From assembly GCA_026785645.1 (NCBI GenBank), contig JAJAZM010000116.1:1-9159 (forward strand): 9,159 nt of DNA. The letters are read 5' to 3'. This DNA is from Sphingomonas bacterium (GTDB lineage Bacteria; Pseudomonadota; Alphaproteobacteria; Sphingomonadales; Sphingomonadaceae). Positions 1 to 6,248 of the stretch are shown here, one piece after another. Below the pieces are notes generated by a model that was not told the origin of the DNA, ran no database searches, and worked only from the letters and a program-made list of their open reading frames with translations. The position numbers were made by a program, and so were the translations under genes. Each line of letters opens with the position of its first letter. Positions within the stretch are counted from its first letter, which is position 1.

Positions 1-518
1 CAGTCGCCAAGCGCGGTGCCGAGCGTCTGGCTGAACGTGATCGTAAGCCAGTAAAATGCCTCGGTGCGCGGGGCGACAATGTGGTCGGACGAAATCTTGC
101 CATCGACCTTTTTCCAAGTCGCGAGCGAGGCCAGCACCAGCACCAGCAGGAATATCGAACCACCGCTGTAGCCGATGCCAAGAGAGCGGGTGGCGAAGTC
201 GGCCAGCGTCGTCCCGGCGGTGGTCGAAGCGATGATCGTTGCCCAGTACAGCGTGGGGTGGAATCGCCTGGCGCGGATCTGAAGCACCACCAGCAGCAGC
301 AGGATCGCTCCGAAGATGGCGGTTCCGACCAGATAGCCGTTGAGCCCGCCGGCGCCGGCGTCGGAGGTGGTCTCGCCGAGCCAGCTCATGCTCACCGCAT
401 CGCCCGCGGTCTCGCCCAGGGTGGTCGCGAAAATCTTGGCGATCCAGAAGCCAAGCGTGATCGCCGGGACCTTGCTCAACGCGGTGACCTGACCGCTTGC
501 CGTCTCTGTCATCGTCAT
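1..518 (-). CDS. COG4705-type repeated multi-pass membrane protein, N-terminal part (cut by left edge)
   Basis: Reading the minus strand from ATG at 518 gives 172 open codons with no stop before the window edge, so the C-terminus lies outside. A second ATG six bases inside (512) is an alternative start; the Shine-Dalgarno match for either is weak. Hydrophobic spans lie near residues 62-80, 90-104 and 119-135, with more polar stretches between. Three related segments recur: residues 24-40 (FWIAKIFATTLGETAGD), 91-107 (YWATIIASTTAGTTLAD) and 156-172 (FYWLTITFSQTLGTALGD). Each has an aromatic start and a T-x-G-x-x-x-(G/A)-D end, and after the second comes a GIGYSGG loop. This pattern matches my memory of the uncharacterised membrane-anchored proteins of COG4705, which have no assigned reaction. 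It is divergent from the PAP2 gene with only 38 bp between start codons. Membrane location and reading frame are secure; the family name is from recall. Confidence 0.82.
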   Translation of the reverse strand, partial: MTMTETASGQVTALSKVPAITLGFWIAKIFATTLGETAGDAVSMSWLGETTSDAGAGGLNGYLVGTAIFGAILLLLVVLQIRARRFHPTLYWATIIASTTAGTTLADFATRSLGIGYSGGSIFLLVLVLASLATWKKVDGKISSDHIVAPRTEAFYWLTITFSQTLGTALGD

Positions 519-556
519 CCAACTCTGCTAAGGACTGCCCCGGTACGGAGGGCGTA

Positions 557-1093
557 ATGGGCATTGGCAGGACGGCAAGCCAAAAATGCAGCGCGCTGGC
601 GATCGCAGCGGCGCTGGTCTGCGCAACGCCCGCATCCGCTGCGCCTGCCGGCTGGGCCAAGGCTAGCGACTTGGTTCGATCGGGGCTGGTCATCGGCGCG
701 GTCGGCATCCCCGCCGCCGATCGAGACTGGCGCGGCGCCGAGCAGGACGCGATTGCGATGGCCGTCGCTGGGGGCGCGACCGCCGCGCTCAAATATGCGA
801 TCCACGAGCGACGCCCCGACGGCAGTGACGACAATAGCTTTCCCTCGGGCCACACCTCGATCAGTTTTGCCGCCGCGGCCGGGCTGGAACAACGCTTCGG
901 CTGGAAAGTCGGGATTCCGGCGCACCTCGCCGCCGCGTTCGTTGGTCTGGCGCGGGTCAAGGCGGACAAGCATTACTGGCACGACGTTCTGGTCGGCGCG
1001 GCAATTGGCGAGGCCGCCGGACTGCTGTTGGTCGACAAGCATCGCAATCGCGGCAAACCGCCGATCGGCGCAGGGTTGCGAATCGCGTTCTGA
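557..1093 (+). CDS. PAP2-family acid phosphatase, exported
   Basis: This encodes a 178-residue protein with the three phosphatase signatures of the PAP2/vanadium haloperoxidase superfamily. They are K79-x6-R86-P87, the PSGH motif at 96-99, and R133-x5-H139-x3-D143. Histidines 99 and 139 are the expected nucleophile and acid/base of phosphomonoester or lipid-pyrophosphate hydrolysis; the substrate cannot be told. The usual Ser before the third-motif Arg is Ala here. Residues 1-29 look like a Sec signal peptide, with a basic start, a hydrophobic core at 12-22 and an ASA-A cleavage site. Unlike many PAP2 lipid phosphatases it has few strong transmembrane spans, so a soluble or loosely attached periplasmic enzyme is inferred. 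I chose ATG 557 because GGAGGG at 547-552 sits 4 bp upstream and the signal peptide follows directly; a TTG at 497 in the same frame lacks both. The downstream gap to zapE is 25 bp and holds only a weak 5-bp hairpin (1099-1118). Confidence 0.9.
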   Translation: MGIGRTASQKCSALAIAAALVCATPASAAPAGWAKASDLVRSGLVIGAVGIPAADRDWRGAEQDAIAMAVAGGATAALKYAIHERRPDGSDDNSFPSGHTSISFAAAAGLEQRFGWKVGIPAHLAAAFVGLARVKADKHYWHDVLVGAAIGEAAGLLLVDKHRNRGKPPIGAGLRIAF

Positions 1094-1118
1094 GCGCGGC
1101 AGGCGGACCTCATCCTGC

Positions 1119-2228
1119 TTACGCTGTGGCGCGTAGCCCGTGACCTTCCTCGAGATAGGCTGCGCTCTGCATTTCCTCGAGGCGACTGACGGTGCGCTGG
1201 AACTCGAATCTACCGTCGCCGGCGGGGTAAAGTTCGGCCGGCTCGGCATCGGCGGCGGCGAGCAGTTTGACTCGGTGCTCGTAGAGTTGGTCGATCAATG
1301 TCACGAAGCGCGATGCCTCATTGCGCATCTCGCGGGTCATGATCGGGATTCCGACCAGGATCACGGTGTGGAAGCGCCGCGCGATGGCGAGATAATCCGC
1401 CGCCCCGCGCGCCTCGCCGCACAATTTCTTGAACGAGAATACCGCCACGCCCTTGAGGCTCTTGGCGACATGCATCGCCCGGCCGCCGCCGACGTCCAAT
1501 TCCTCAGTCGGGACGTTGGCGCGATCTTCGACCGGATAATCGGTCAGGCGGAAGAAGGCTTCGCTCAACCCCGCCGATGCGTGCGCGCCGTTGGGCACCA
1601 GCCACGTGTCGAGCCCTTGCAGCCGGTCGAGCCGGTAATCGGTCGGGCCGTTCAACGGCAGCACCGCCATCCGCGCTTCGATCAGCCGGATGAAGGGCAG
1701 GAACAGCTGGCGGTTGAGCCCGTCCTGATAGAGGTCGGCCGGCGGGCGGTTGGAGGTGGTGATGATCGCCGTCCCCGCTTCGATCAGCGCAGTGAACAGC
1801 CGGCTCATGATCATCGCGTCGGCCGGATTGGTGACCATCATCTCGTCGAACGCGAGCAATTTGACCTCGTCGGCAATGTCCCCGGCGACCGCGATCACCG
1901 GATCGCCTTCCTCGGTCTTGCGCGCCTTGGCCAACCGCTGGTGAACATCGAGCATGAAGGCGTGGAAATGGGTCCGGCGCTTGGGCTCGATCTCGATCAT
2001 GTCATAGGCCAGGTCCATCAGCATCGACTTGCCGCGCCCGACCCCGCCCCACAGATAAAGCCCGCCGGGCGGTTTGGCGGTGCCGAGCAGGCGCTTGATC
2101 AGCTTGTCGCTGTTCGCCAGCTTTGCCGCGAAACGATCGATCGCCACCACCGCCGCCTGCTGGTCGGGATCGGCCTTGAGTTCGCCCGCCGCGACCAGCG
2201 CGACATAAGCGTCAGCGACTCGCGGCAT
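1119..2228 (-). CDS. zapE: ZapE / AFG1-family P-loop ATPase
   Basis: A 369-residue AAA-like ATPase of the ZapE/AFG1 family, close to the usual length. Visible motifs are Walker A GGVGRGKS at 61-68, Walker B LLAFDE at 124-129 (Asp128, Glu129), a TTSN sensor at 157-160, and then the family-typical stretch RPPADLYQDGLNRQLFLPFI at 161-180. In E. coli ZapE associates with the FtsZ ring and affects division under stress. The mitochondrial homologue AFG1/LACE1 acts in respiratory-chain protein turnover; which role applies here is not visible. It is the last gene of the minus-strand run after sdhB and the thioesterase. Its ATG at 2228 lies inside the thioesterase gene, overlapping its end by 17 bp, which suggests translational coupling; the Shine-Dalgarno match is weak. 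It converges on the PAP2 gene, and no strong terminator separates them. Linkage of this family to TCA-cycle genes is common in alphaproteobacteria as I recall it. Confidence 0.93.
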   Translation of the reverse strand: MPRVADAYVALVAAGELKADPDQQAAVVAIDRFAAKLANSDKLIKRLLGTAKPPGGLYLWGGVGRGKSMLMDLAYDMIEIEPKRRTHFHAFMLDVHQRLAKARKTEEGDPVIAVAGDIADEVKLLAFDEMMVTNPADAMIMSRLFTALIEAGTAIITTSNRPPADLYQDGLNRQLFLPFIRLIEARMAVLPLNGPTDYRLDRLQGLDTWLVPNGAHASAGLSEAFFRLTDYPVEDRANVPTEELDVGGGRAMHVAKSLKGVAVFSFKKLCGEARGAADYLAIARRFHTVILVGIPIMTREMRNEASRFVTLIDQLYEHRVKLLAAADAEPAELYPAGDGRFEFQRTVSRLEEMQSAAYLEEGHGLRATA

Positions 2229-2697
2229 CGCCGGTTTCGGACCGCGATTTGATCTTCTTCAGCGTGCCGGTGAAGCCGTAACAGATTGCACCGTCCTGCT
2301 CGCAATGGCCGTCGATGAATACCAGCCCGCCAGGGGTCTGCTTGAGCAAACGGACATGCGCGTCGAGCGGAACTCCCGGCTGCCCGCGGGCGATGAACCG
2401 GGTGCTGAGGTCAAGCGTGACATAATGGCCGCGCGCCATCCCGGCGCAAAAGCCGCCCGAAAAAAGCGCCATGTCGATGAAGCTCATCACCGCACCGCCA
2501 TGGATCGACCCGCCGAGGTTCATGTGCCGATCTTCGGGGAACATGCGTACGACCGCGCGACCCGCCTCACCCGGCTGGAAGATGATCTTACCCGTCTGCG
2601 CCGCGAACGAGTCTGCGGGCATATCGCCCCAGCTGTACCAGCCGGGATGGTTGGGATCGTCCTGCGCTCCCGCCGGGAGCGTCGACGATTCAATCAC
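2212..2697 (-). CDS. PaaI-type hotdog-fold thioesterase
   Basis: A 161-residue single-domain hotdog protein. The core motif is N60-LGGSIHGG-AVMSFID, with HGG at 66-68 on the start of the long central helix and Asp75 as the likely catalytic acid. This is the arrangement of the PaaI/YdiI type of acyl-CoA thioesterase. Strands fitting the fold follow at about 91-105 (YVTLDLSTRFIARG), 111-119 and 124-133. It should hydrolyse an acyl-CoA in the cytoplasm; the acyl group cannot be predicted. The start is GTG 2697, which overlaps the sdhB stop in a GTGA arrangement. A GGAG-like site inside the end of sdhB lies upstream, so translation is probably coupled to sdhB. Its 3' end overlaps the zapE start by 17 bp. 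No residue expected for the family is missing, and I see no other in-frame start with better support. Confidence 0.88.
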   Translation of the reverse strand: MIESSTLPAGAQDDPNHPGWYSWGDMPADSFAAQTGKIIFQPGEAGRAVVRMFPEDRHMNLGGSIHGGAVMSFIDMALFSGGFCAGMARGHYVTLDLSTRFIARGQPGVPLDAHVRLLKQTPGGLVFIDGHCEQDGAICYGFTGTLKKIKSRSETGDAASR

Positions 2698-3470
2698 CCC
2701 GCCCGCTCCGCGACCATCTTCTTGACCTCGGCGATCGCCTTGGCCGGATTGAGCCCCTTGGGGCAGTTGTTGGAGCAGTTCATGATCGTGTGGCAGCGGT
2801 ACAGGCGGAACGGATCCTCGAGATTGTCGAGCCGCTCACCGGTCATTTCGTCGCGGCTATCGGCCAGCCAGCGATAGGCCTGGAGCAATACCGCCGGCCC
2901 GAGGAACTTGTCGCCGTTCCACCAATAGCTCGGGCACGAGGTGGTGCAGCAGAAGCACAAGATGCATTCGTACATGCCGTCGAGCTTGGCGCGGTCTTGC
3001 GGAGACTGCAGCCGCTCCTTGCCCGAGGGTTCGGGCGACTTGGACTTGAGCCACGGCTCGATCGACGCGAGCTGGGCGTAGGCATGGGTCAAATCGGGGA
3101 CCAGATCCTTGACCACCTCCATGTGCGGCAAGGGCGTGATCTTGACCTCGCCCTTGATGTCCTCGATCGCGGTGGTGCAGGCCAGCCAGTTGCGGCCATC
3201 GATGTTCATCGAGCACGACCCGCAAATCCCTTCGCGGCAGGATCTGCGGAAGGTCAGGGTCGGGTCGATCTCATTCTTGATCTTGATCAGCGCGTCGAGC
3301 ACCATCGGCCCGCATTGGTCGAGGTCGATCGAGTAAGTATCGTAGCGCGGGTTGGCGCCGCTCTCGGGGTCGTAGCGATAGACTTTGAACGACTTCGCCC
3401 GTCCGCCCTGGGCGACATGCGCCTTGCCGCGCTTGATCTTGCTGTTGCTGGGAAGCGCGAACTCGGCCAC
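2694..3470 (-). CDS. sdhB: Succinate dehydrogenase iron-sulfur subunit
   Basis: This is the 258-residue electron-transfer subunit of complex II, which passes electrons from the SdhA flavin to quinone at the inner membrane. All cluster ligands are present. The [2Fe-2S] ligands are C78, C83, C86 and C98. The [4Fe-4S] ligands are C169, C172, C175 and C236. The [3Fe-4S] ligands are C179, C226 and C232. The spacing of these last seven equals that of E. coli SdhB as I remember it. The conserved RSCREGICGSC and CTTSCPSYWWNGDKFLGPA blocks are intact. The frame stays open to 3557, but I place the start at GTG 3470. A perfect AGGAG stands 6 bp before it, and the VAEFALP N-terminus matches alphaproteobacterial SdhB. 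It is first in the sdhB-thioesterase-zapE run. The gene upstream is divergent, so sdhC, sdhD and sdhA are not next to it, which differs from the common sdhCDAB order. Confidence 0.97.
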   Translation of the reverse strand: MAEFALPSNSKIKRGKAHVAQGGRAKSFKVYRYDPESGANPRYDTYSIDLDQCGPMVLDALIKIKNEIDPTLTFRRSCREGICGSCSMNIDGRNWLACTTAIEDIKGEVKITPLPHMEVVKDLVPDLTHAYAQLASIEPWLKSKSPEPSGKERLQSPQDRAKLDGMYECILCFCCTTSCPSYWWNGDKFLGPAVLLQAYRWLADSRDEMTGERLDNLEDPFRLYRCHTIMNCSNNCPKGLNPAKAIAEVKKMVAERAG

Positions 3471-3476
3471 CGACCA

Positions 3477-3481
3477 CTCCT
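3477..3481 (-). promoter_or_regulatory. Shine-Dalgarno site that fixes the sdhB start
   Basis: On the minus strand this reads AGGAG, followed by TGGTCG and the GTG start codon. It decides the start at 3470 over the upstream in-frame ATG at 3557, which would add 29 residues that do not resemble SdhB. Confidence 0.8.
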
Positions 3482-3511
3482 GAAAAAGACGTCTTGGGGA
3501 GCCGCTACCAT

Positions 3512-3536
3512 GCGGCGTGCGGGGGTTCAACGCCGC
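3512..3536. repeat. Inverted repeat in the sdhB / TPR-gene divergent region
   Basis: Two perfect 7-bp arms, gcggcgt (3512-3518) and acgccgc (3530-3536), flank an 11-nt loop that contains a run of five G. It sits 42 bp before the sdhB start and 66 bp before the start of the divergent TPR gene. It could be a protein-binding site or a hairpin in the sdhB leader; there is no T-run, so it is not a terminator. In DNA this GC-rich, a 7-bp repeat can arise by chance. The rest of the 132-bp gap (3471-3602) shows no promoter that I can call with confidence. Confidence 0.35.
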
Positions 3537-3602
3537 TGCACTAGCAACAGGCCGCATTTCGGCTAATCTTGCATCGACTTAGCGTTTCCGGGGGGAAGTG
3601 GC

Positions 3603-5540
3603 GTGACGGGCAATGATCAGGATGCAGACAGCATCGACGGGCTCGAGATGGCGCTTGCGTCGGGCCATGGCAGCGCCGAGGCGCGCGCGCTGATCGAGAA
3701 GCAGTCGCGGTTGATCGACGCACAGGAGACATTGGCCCGCGCCGACCTGCGCCATCGCGGCTGGCAGATCATCGGCGAGCGCGTCAGTTCGGTGATCAAG
3801 GGGCTGACCGCTTTGGTCGGCATCCTGATCTTGCTCGGCATCGGCTCCTTCCTGTGGTCGGCCAGTCGCGCCAGCGGGATGGTGGTCGACGCCTTCTCCG
3901 TCCCTCCGGCGTTTGCCCAGCAGGGCCTCAACGGGACGGTCGTCGCGGGGCAAATCCTCGACAAGGTCGGCGCGATTGAAGCCGCGACGGAATCCGCCCG
4001 CTCGCCGTCGAGCTATGAGAATAGCTGGAGCGACACGCAGGGCGTGGTCGTCCCCTACACTGGCGTCTCGCTCGGCGAATTGCGCCGCGATGCGCGCGCC
4101 TGGCTCGGCTCGGAAACCCATTTGAAGGGCGAGGTAGTTCAGCTGGGCGGTGGGCGAGTCGCCATCGCTTTTCGCGCCGGGGGCAAGGCTGCGGGACGAG
4201 TCGAGGGCAAGGACAGCGAATTCGACGCGCTGCTGCAACAGGCGGCGCTAGCGGTCTTCAAGGCAACTCAGCCCTACCGTTATGTCGTCTGGCTAGGCCG
4301 CAACGGCGGCAATCCGGCCGAAGCCAATCAGGTTCTGACGGCCTTGTCGCGATCGCCCGATCAAAGGGAACGGCTATGGGCGATGCACGCCCTTGCGCTC
4401 AATGCGGGCACCGACGCTGAAACCAAGGCGATCTATCAGCGTGCACTGCGCCTCCGCCCCGATTTCCTTCCCGCGATCGGAAACATGCCGATTTACGCTT
4501 TGTCCGCGGGTCAGGAAGAAGAAGCATTCAAGCTTCGCGGGCGCGCCGCCGTCGCCTATCGGGCCGGTCAACCCGATTACAATCCGGTCCACGCTGCAAC
4601 CTACGCACTCCAGTCCGAAGGCGATCTCGCGGAAATGAAGGGCGATTTGCAAAGTGTCGCCCGGATGAGGGCCGAAGCGGTCGATCAGGTCGCTGCGGCC
4701 AACATCGTCGCAATTCGTCCTTTCTCCGCCGCCGTGGCCCACTCGGCGATTCACGACTTCGCCGCAGCGAAAGCGACGCTCGCTGCGGCCGGCTATCTCG
4801 ACCCCGCCCGACGAGCCGACGTCGAGACAAAATACGGAAAACAATTAAGCCTGAAAACACTCTACGCTGTCGCTACCGACGATTTCGTCGCTCAAGCTGC
4901 TGAGCTTCAAACGATGGTCGCCTCGCTCCAGGGCGCCACGGCGTTGACATCCGCATTCGCCTCGCAGGAGTCGGCCGAAGAATTCATCAACTCGCTTCGC
5001 CCGGCGCTGGCCACCGCACTAATCCGCACGGGCCGTTGGCGCCAGGCGGCCGCGGTGATCGCGCCGATGCCGGCCAACCATGACGCCGCAATTCGAGTGC
5101 GCGGCCTCATCGCCGCTCATGCTGGTCGCGGGGCAGAGAGCGATGCGCTGTTCGCCCGCGCGTCGGCGCGAACCCCCTCCCTGCCCGCCGCCAACCTCCT
5201 GTGGGCCGAGGCGCTGCTCCATCGCGGCGACTCGGGAAGCGCCGAGCAGCAGGCGCGCGAAGCGATCCGCCGAGGGCCGAAGAGTGCGGCGGCGCACCGC
5301 ATCCTGGGCGAGGCATTGTCAGCCCAGCGCAAATGGCCCGAGGCCGAACGCGCCTACGCCACCGCCGCGCGGCTCGCGCCGCAATGGGGGTCGCTCCACC
5401 TGCGCTGGGCCTCTGCGCTGTGGCGGCTGGGCAAGCGCGACGAAGCGCGAGCAACGCTGCGGGCGGCAGCGGCGATGGCCCTGAACGACGCCCACCGTAC
5501 CCACCTTCGCGGGATGTTGATGGCGGCGACCAAAGCCTGA
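3603..5540 (+). CDS. Single-pass membrane TPR protein of unknown function
   Basis: A 645-residue protein. Residues 1-64 are polar and basic near the membrane, and 65-86 form one clear transmembrane helix (GLTALVGILILLGIGSFLW is its core). By the positive-inside rule the rest is probably periplasmic. Residues 93-230 form a conserved-looking globular part with FSVPPAFAQQGLNGTVVAGQILDKV, followed by YENSW, LGELRRDARAWLGSETHLKGEV and LLQQAALAVFKATQPYRY. I recall this arrangement from unnamed alphaproteobacterial TPR proteins but know no function. One TPR-like helix pair lies near 257-290, and three to four TPR units occupy about 497-640, with typical A-x-x-P spacing such as EAIRRGPKSAAAHRILGEAL and AARLAPQWGSLHLRWASAL. 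TPRs suggest a protein-binding scaffold. The start is GTG 3603, preceded by the purine-rich GGGGGAAG; Met16 is an alternative. It stands alone, divergent from sdhB and ending 6 bp from the stop of the Lrp-family gene. Confidence 0.85.
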   Translation: MTGNDQDADSIDGLEMALASGHGSAEARALIEKQSRLIDAQETLARADLRHRGWQIIGERVSSVIKGLTALVGILILLGIGSFLWSASRASGMVVDAFSVPPAFAQQGLNGTVVAGQILDKVGAIEAATESARSPSSYENSWSDTQGVVVPYTGVSLGELRRDARAWLGSETHLKGEVVQLGGGRVAIAFRAGGKAAGRVEGKDSEFDALLQQAALAVFKATQPYRYVVWLGRNGGNPAEANQVLTALSRSPDQRERLWAMHALALNAGTDAETKAIYQRALRLRPDFLPAIGNMPIYALSAGQEEEAFKLRGRAAVAYRAGQPDYNPVHAATYALQSEGDLAEMKGDLQSVARMRAEAVDQVAAANIVAIRPFSAAVAHSAIHDFAAAKATLAAAGYLDPARRADVETKYGKQLSLKTLYAVATDDFVAQAAELQTMVASLQGATALTSAFASQESAEEFINSLRPALATALIRTGRWRQAAAVIAPMPANHDAAIRVRGLIAAHAGRGAESDALFARASARTPSLPAANLLWAEALLHRGDSGSAEQQAREAIRRGPKSAAAHRILGEALSAQRKWPEAERAYATAARLAPQWGSLHLRWASALWRLGKRDEARATLRAAAAMALNDAHRTHLRGMLMAATKA

Positions 5541-5546
5541 CAGCGC

Positions 5547-6014
5547 CTAGCGCATCGCCGCACCCGCCAGCGGGAAGGCGGTGGTGCGCTTGACGGTTTC
5601 CATGGCGATCATCGAGGTGATCGTCTTTAGCGGCACCGCGGCGGTGATCGCGCGATAGAAAGCGTCGTAGGCGGCAATGTTGGGGACCGCGATCTTGAGC
5701 AGATAATCGACCTCCCCCGCCATCCGGTAGCTTTCCATCACTTCGGGCATGCCTGCGATCGCCGCAGCAAATGCCCGGGTCCACGCCTCGCTATGGTCGT
5801 CGGTCTCGACCGTGACGAAGATCGTCAGATCGATCCCGACCTTGGCGGCATCGAGCAAGGCGACGCGGCGCTCGATCACCCCCGATGATTCGAGCTTGGC
5901 GATCCGCCGCCAGCAGGGCGTCGGCGACAAATTCACTTCGGCCGCGACCTCGGCCAGTGTCAGCGAGGCATCCTCCTGGAGCAAGGCAAGGATCCTGAGA
6001 TCGGTGGCATCCAT
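5547..6014 (-). CDS. Lrp/AsnC-family transcriptional regulator
   Basis: A 155-residue regulator with the standard two-domain build. The N-terminal winged helix-turn-helix covers about residues 1-60, with LTLAEVAAEVNLSPTPCWRRIAKLESSGVIERRVALLD as the recognition part. A C-terminal RAM/AsnC ligand-binding domain covers about 65-150, with VMESYRMAGEVDYLLKIAVPNIAAYDAF. Family members form octamers and usually sense amino acids. The closest paralogue type cannot be named, so no gene symbol is given. ATG 6014 is chosen; a GTG directly before it (6017) is possible, since GAGA on the minus strand is about 6 bp from the GTG and 9 bp from the ATG. The gene is divergent from the carbonic anhydrase and convergent with the TPR gene, and stops 6 bp from its end. 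A 15-bp palindrome just upstream is a candidate operator for autoregulation, which is common in this family. Confidence 0.93.
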   Translation of the reverse strand: MDATDLRILALLQEDASLTLAEVAAEVNLSPTPCWRRIAKLESSGVIERRVALLDAAKVGIDLTIFVTVETDDHSEAWTRAFAAAIAGMPEVMESYRMAGEVDYLLKIAVPNIAAYDAFYRAITAAVPLKTITSMIAMETVKRTTAFPLAGAAMR

Positions 6015-6032
6015 CACAAACCGTCTCTTTCT

Positions 6033-6047
6033 TGGAAGATTCTTCCA
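6033..6047. promoter_or_regulatory. Perfect 15-bp palindrome, candidate Lrp-family operator
   Basis: TGGAAGA-T-TCTTCCA has two perfect 7-bp arms about a single central base. It begins 18 bp upstream of the ATG at 6014, in the position expected for an autorepression site. The size and dyad symmetry with a less GC-rich centre fit Lrp/AsnC sites in general, but the bases do not closely match the E. coli Lrp consensus. A GANTC sequence (the CcrM methylation motif) lies inside it. The operator role is inferred from position only. Confidence 0.4.
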
Positions 6048-6114
6048 CGCATAGCCAAATCCACGCCAATTTGCCGCTTTCTCTTCGCCAGGTCAGCAAT
6101 GCCTATGGTCAGGC

Positions 6115-6158
6115 AGCTGCGCAACAGCTAGATTTTCGTAGATGAATTTTCCAATTCA
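6115..6158 (+). other. Two small hairpins in the carbonic anhydrase leader region
   Basis: Two short perfect stem-loops lie between the divergent genes. One is at 6115-6129 (agctg / cagct, 5-nt loop) and the other at 6143-6158 (tgaatt / aattca, TTCC loop). Both are upstream of the terminator at 6203-6231 on the plus strand and could be part of a leader or small RNA that ends there. The region is less GC-rich than its surroundings. I see no tRNA, and no known RNA family that I can name. Each hairpin alone could be chance. Confidence 0.25.
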
Positions 6159-6202
6159 GCCTTTCGCACGCAAGACTCCCTAACCTTCGCGCGCATCCCA
6201 CT

Positions 6203-6231
6203 GGAGCCCCCTCGCGGGGCTCCTTTTTTTT
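6203..6231 (+). terminator. Intrinsic terminator just before the carbonic anhydrase gene
   Basis: An 8-bp perfect stem, GGAGCCCC (6203-6210) and GGGGCTCC (6216-6223), with loop CTCGC is followed at once by eight T (6224-6231). This is a textbook rho-independent terminator pointing rightward. Nothing coding on the plus strand lies upstream of it back to 5540, so it must end a leader transcript of the carbonic anhydrase gene, an unannotated small RNA, or read-through transcripts from the TPR gene. It ends 17 bp before the ATG at 6249. Confidence 0.8.
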
Positions 6232-6241
6232 CCAAGGAGCC
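6218..6241 (+). promoter_or_regulatory. Alternative hairpin sequestering the carbonic anhydrase Shine-Dalgarno site
   Basis: GGCTCCTT (6218-6225), made of the 3' arm of the terminator plus its first two T, is perfectly complementary to AAGGAGCC (6234-6241), which contains the ribosome-binding site. The loop is 8 nt. This hairpin and the terminator share the GGCTCC arm, so only one can form in a given RNA. The pairing is seen directly; a switching role is inference. A U-rich strand facing AAGGAG also resembles simple RNA thermometers. Confidence 0.45.
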
Positions 6242-6248
6242 GAGCCGA

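Noticed and set aside
81..557. A 158-codon plus-strand open frame at the left edge
   Set aside because: Its product is a low-complexity Gly/Arg/Gln sequence. The opposite strand encodes a coherent hydrophobic membrane protein with internal repeats.
1099..1118. A 5-bp hairpin between the PAP2 and zapE stops as a bidirectional terminator
   Set aside because: The stem is short, the loop is 10 nt and there is no T-run on either strand.
515..1249. A 244-codon minus-strand frame across the PAP2 gene
   Set aside because: The PAP2 gene on the plus strand has all three catalytic motifs and a signal peptide; this frame is its shadow and also overlaps the end of zapE in another frame.
1140..2252. A 370-codon open frame on the plus strand opposite zapE
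   Set aside because: It mirrors a well-supported ATPase gene almost end to end. Its protein is rich in Arg, His, Gln and Asp without domain signals, which is typical of the antisense of GC-rich coding DNA.
3471..3557. An N-terminal extension of SdhB from the upstream in-frame ATG
   Set aside because: The 29 extra residues (Arg/Pro/Ser-rich) do not look like SdhB, while GTG 3470 has a perfect AGGAG at 6-bp spacing.
2790..3566. A 258-codon open frame on the plus strand opposite sdhB
   Set aside because: sdhB has all cluster cysteines and a good start. The antisense protein has no recognisable motif and no supporting ribosome-binding site.
3579..4238. A 219-codon minus-strand frame opposite the start of the TPR gene
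   Set aside because: No motifs are visible, and the opposite strand has a clear transmembrane helix and domain pattern.
6038..6178. Two GANTC sites in the Lrp/carbonic anhydrase intergenic region as a methylation-control cluster
   Set aside because: About one such site is expected by chance in a region of this size, so two are not meaningful alone.
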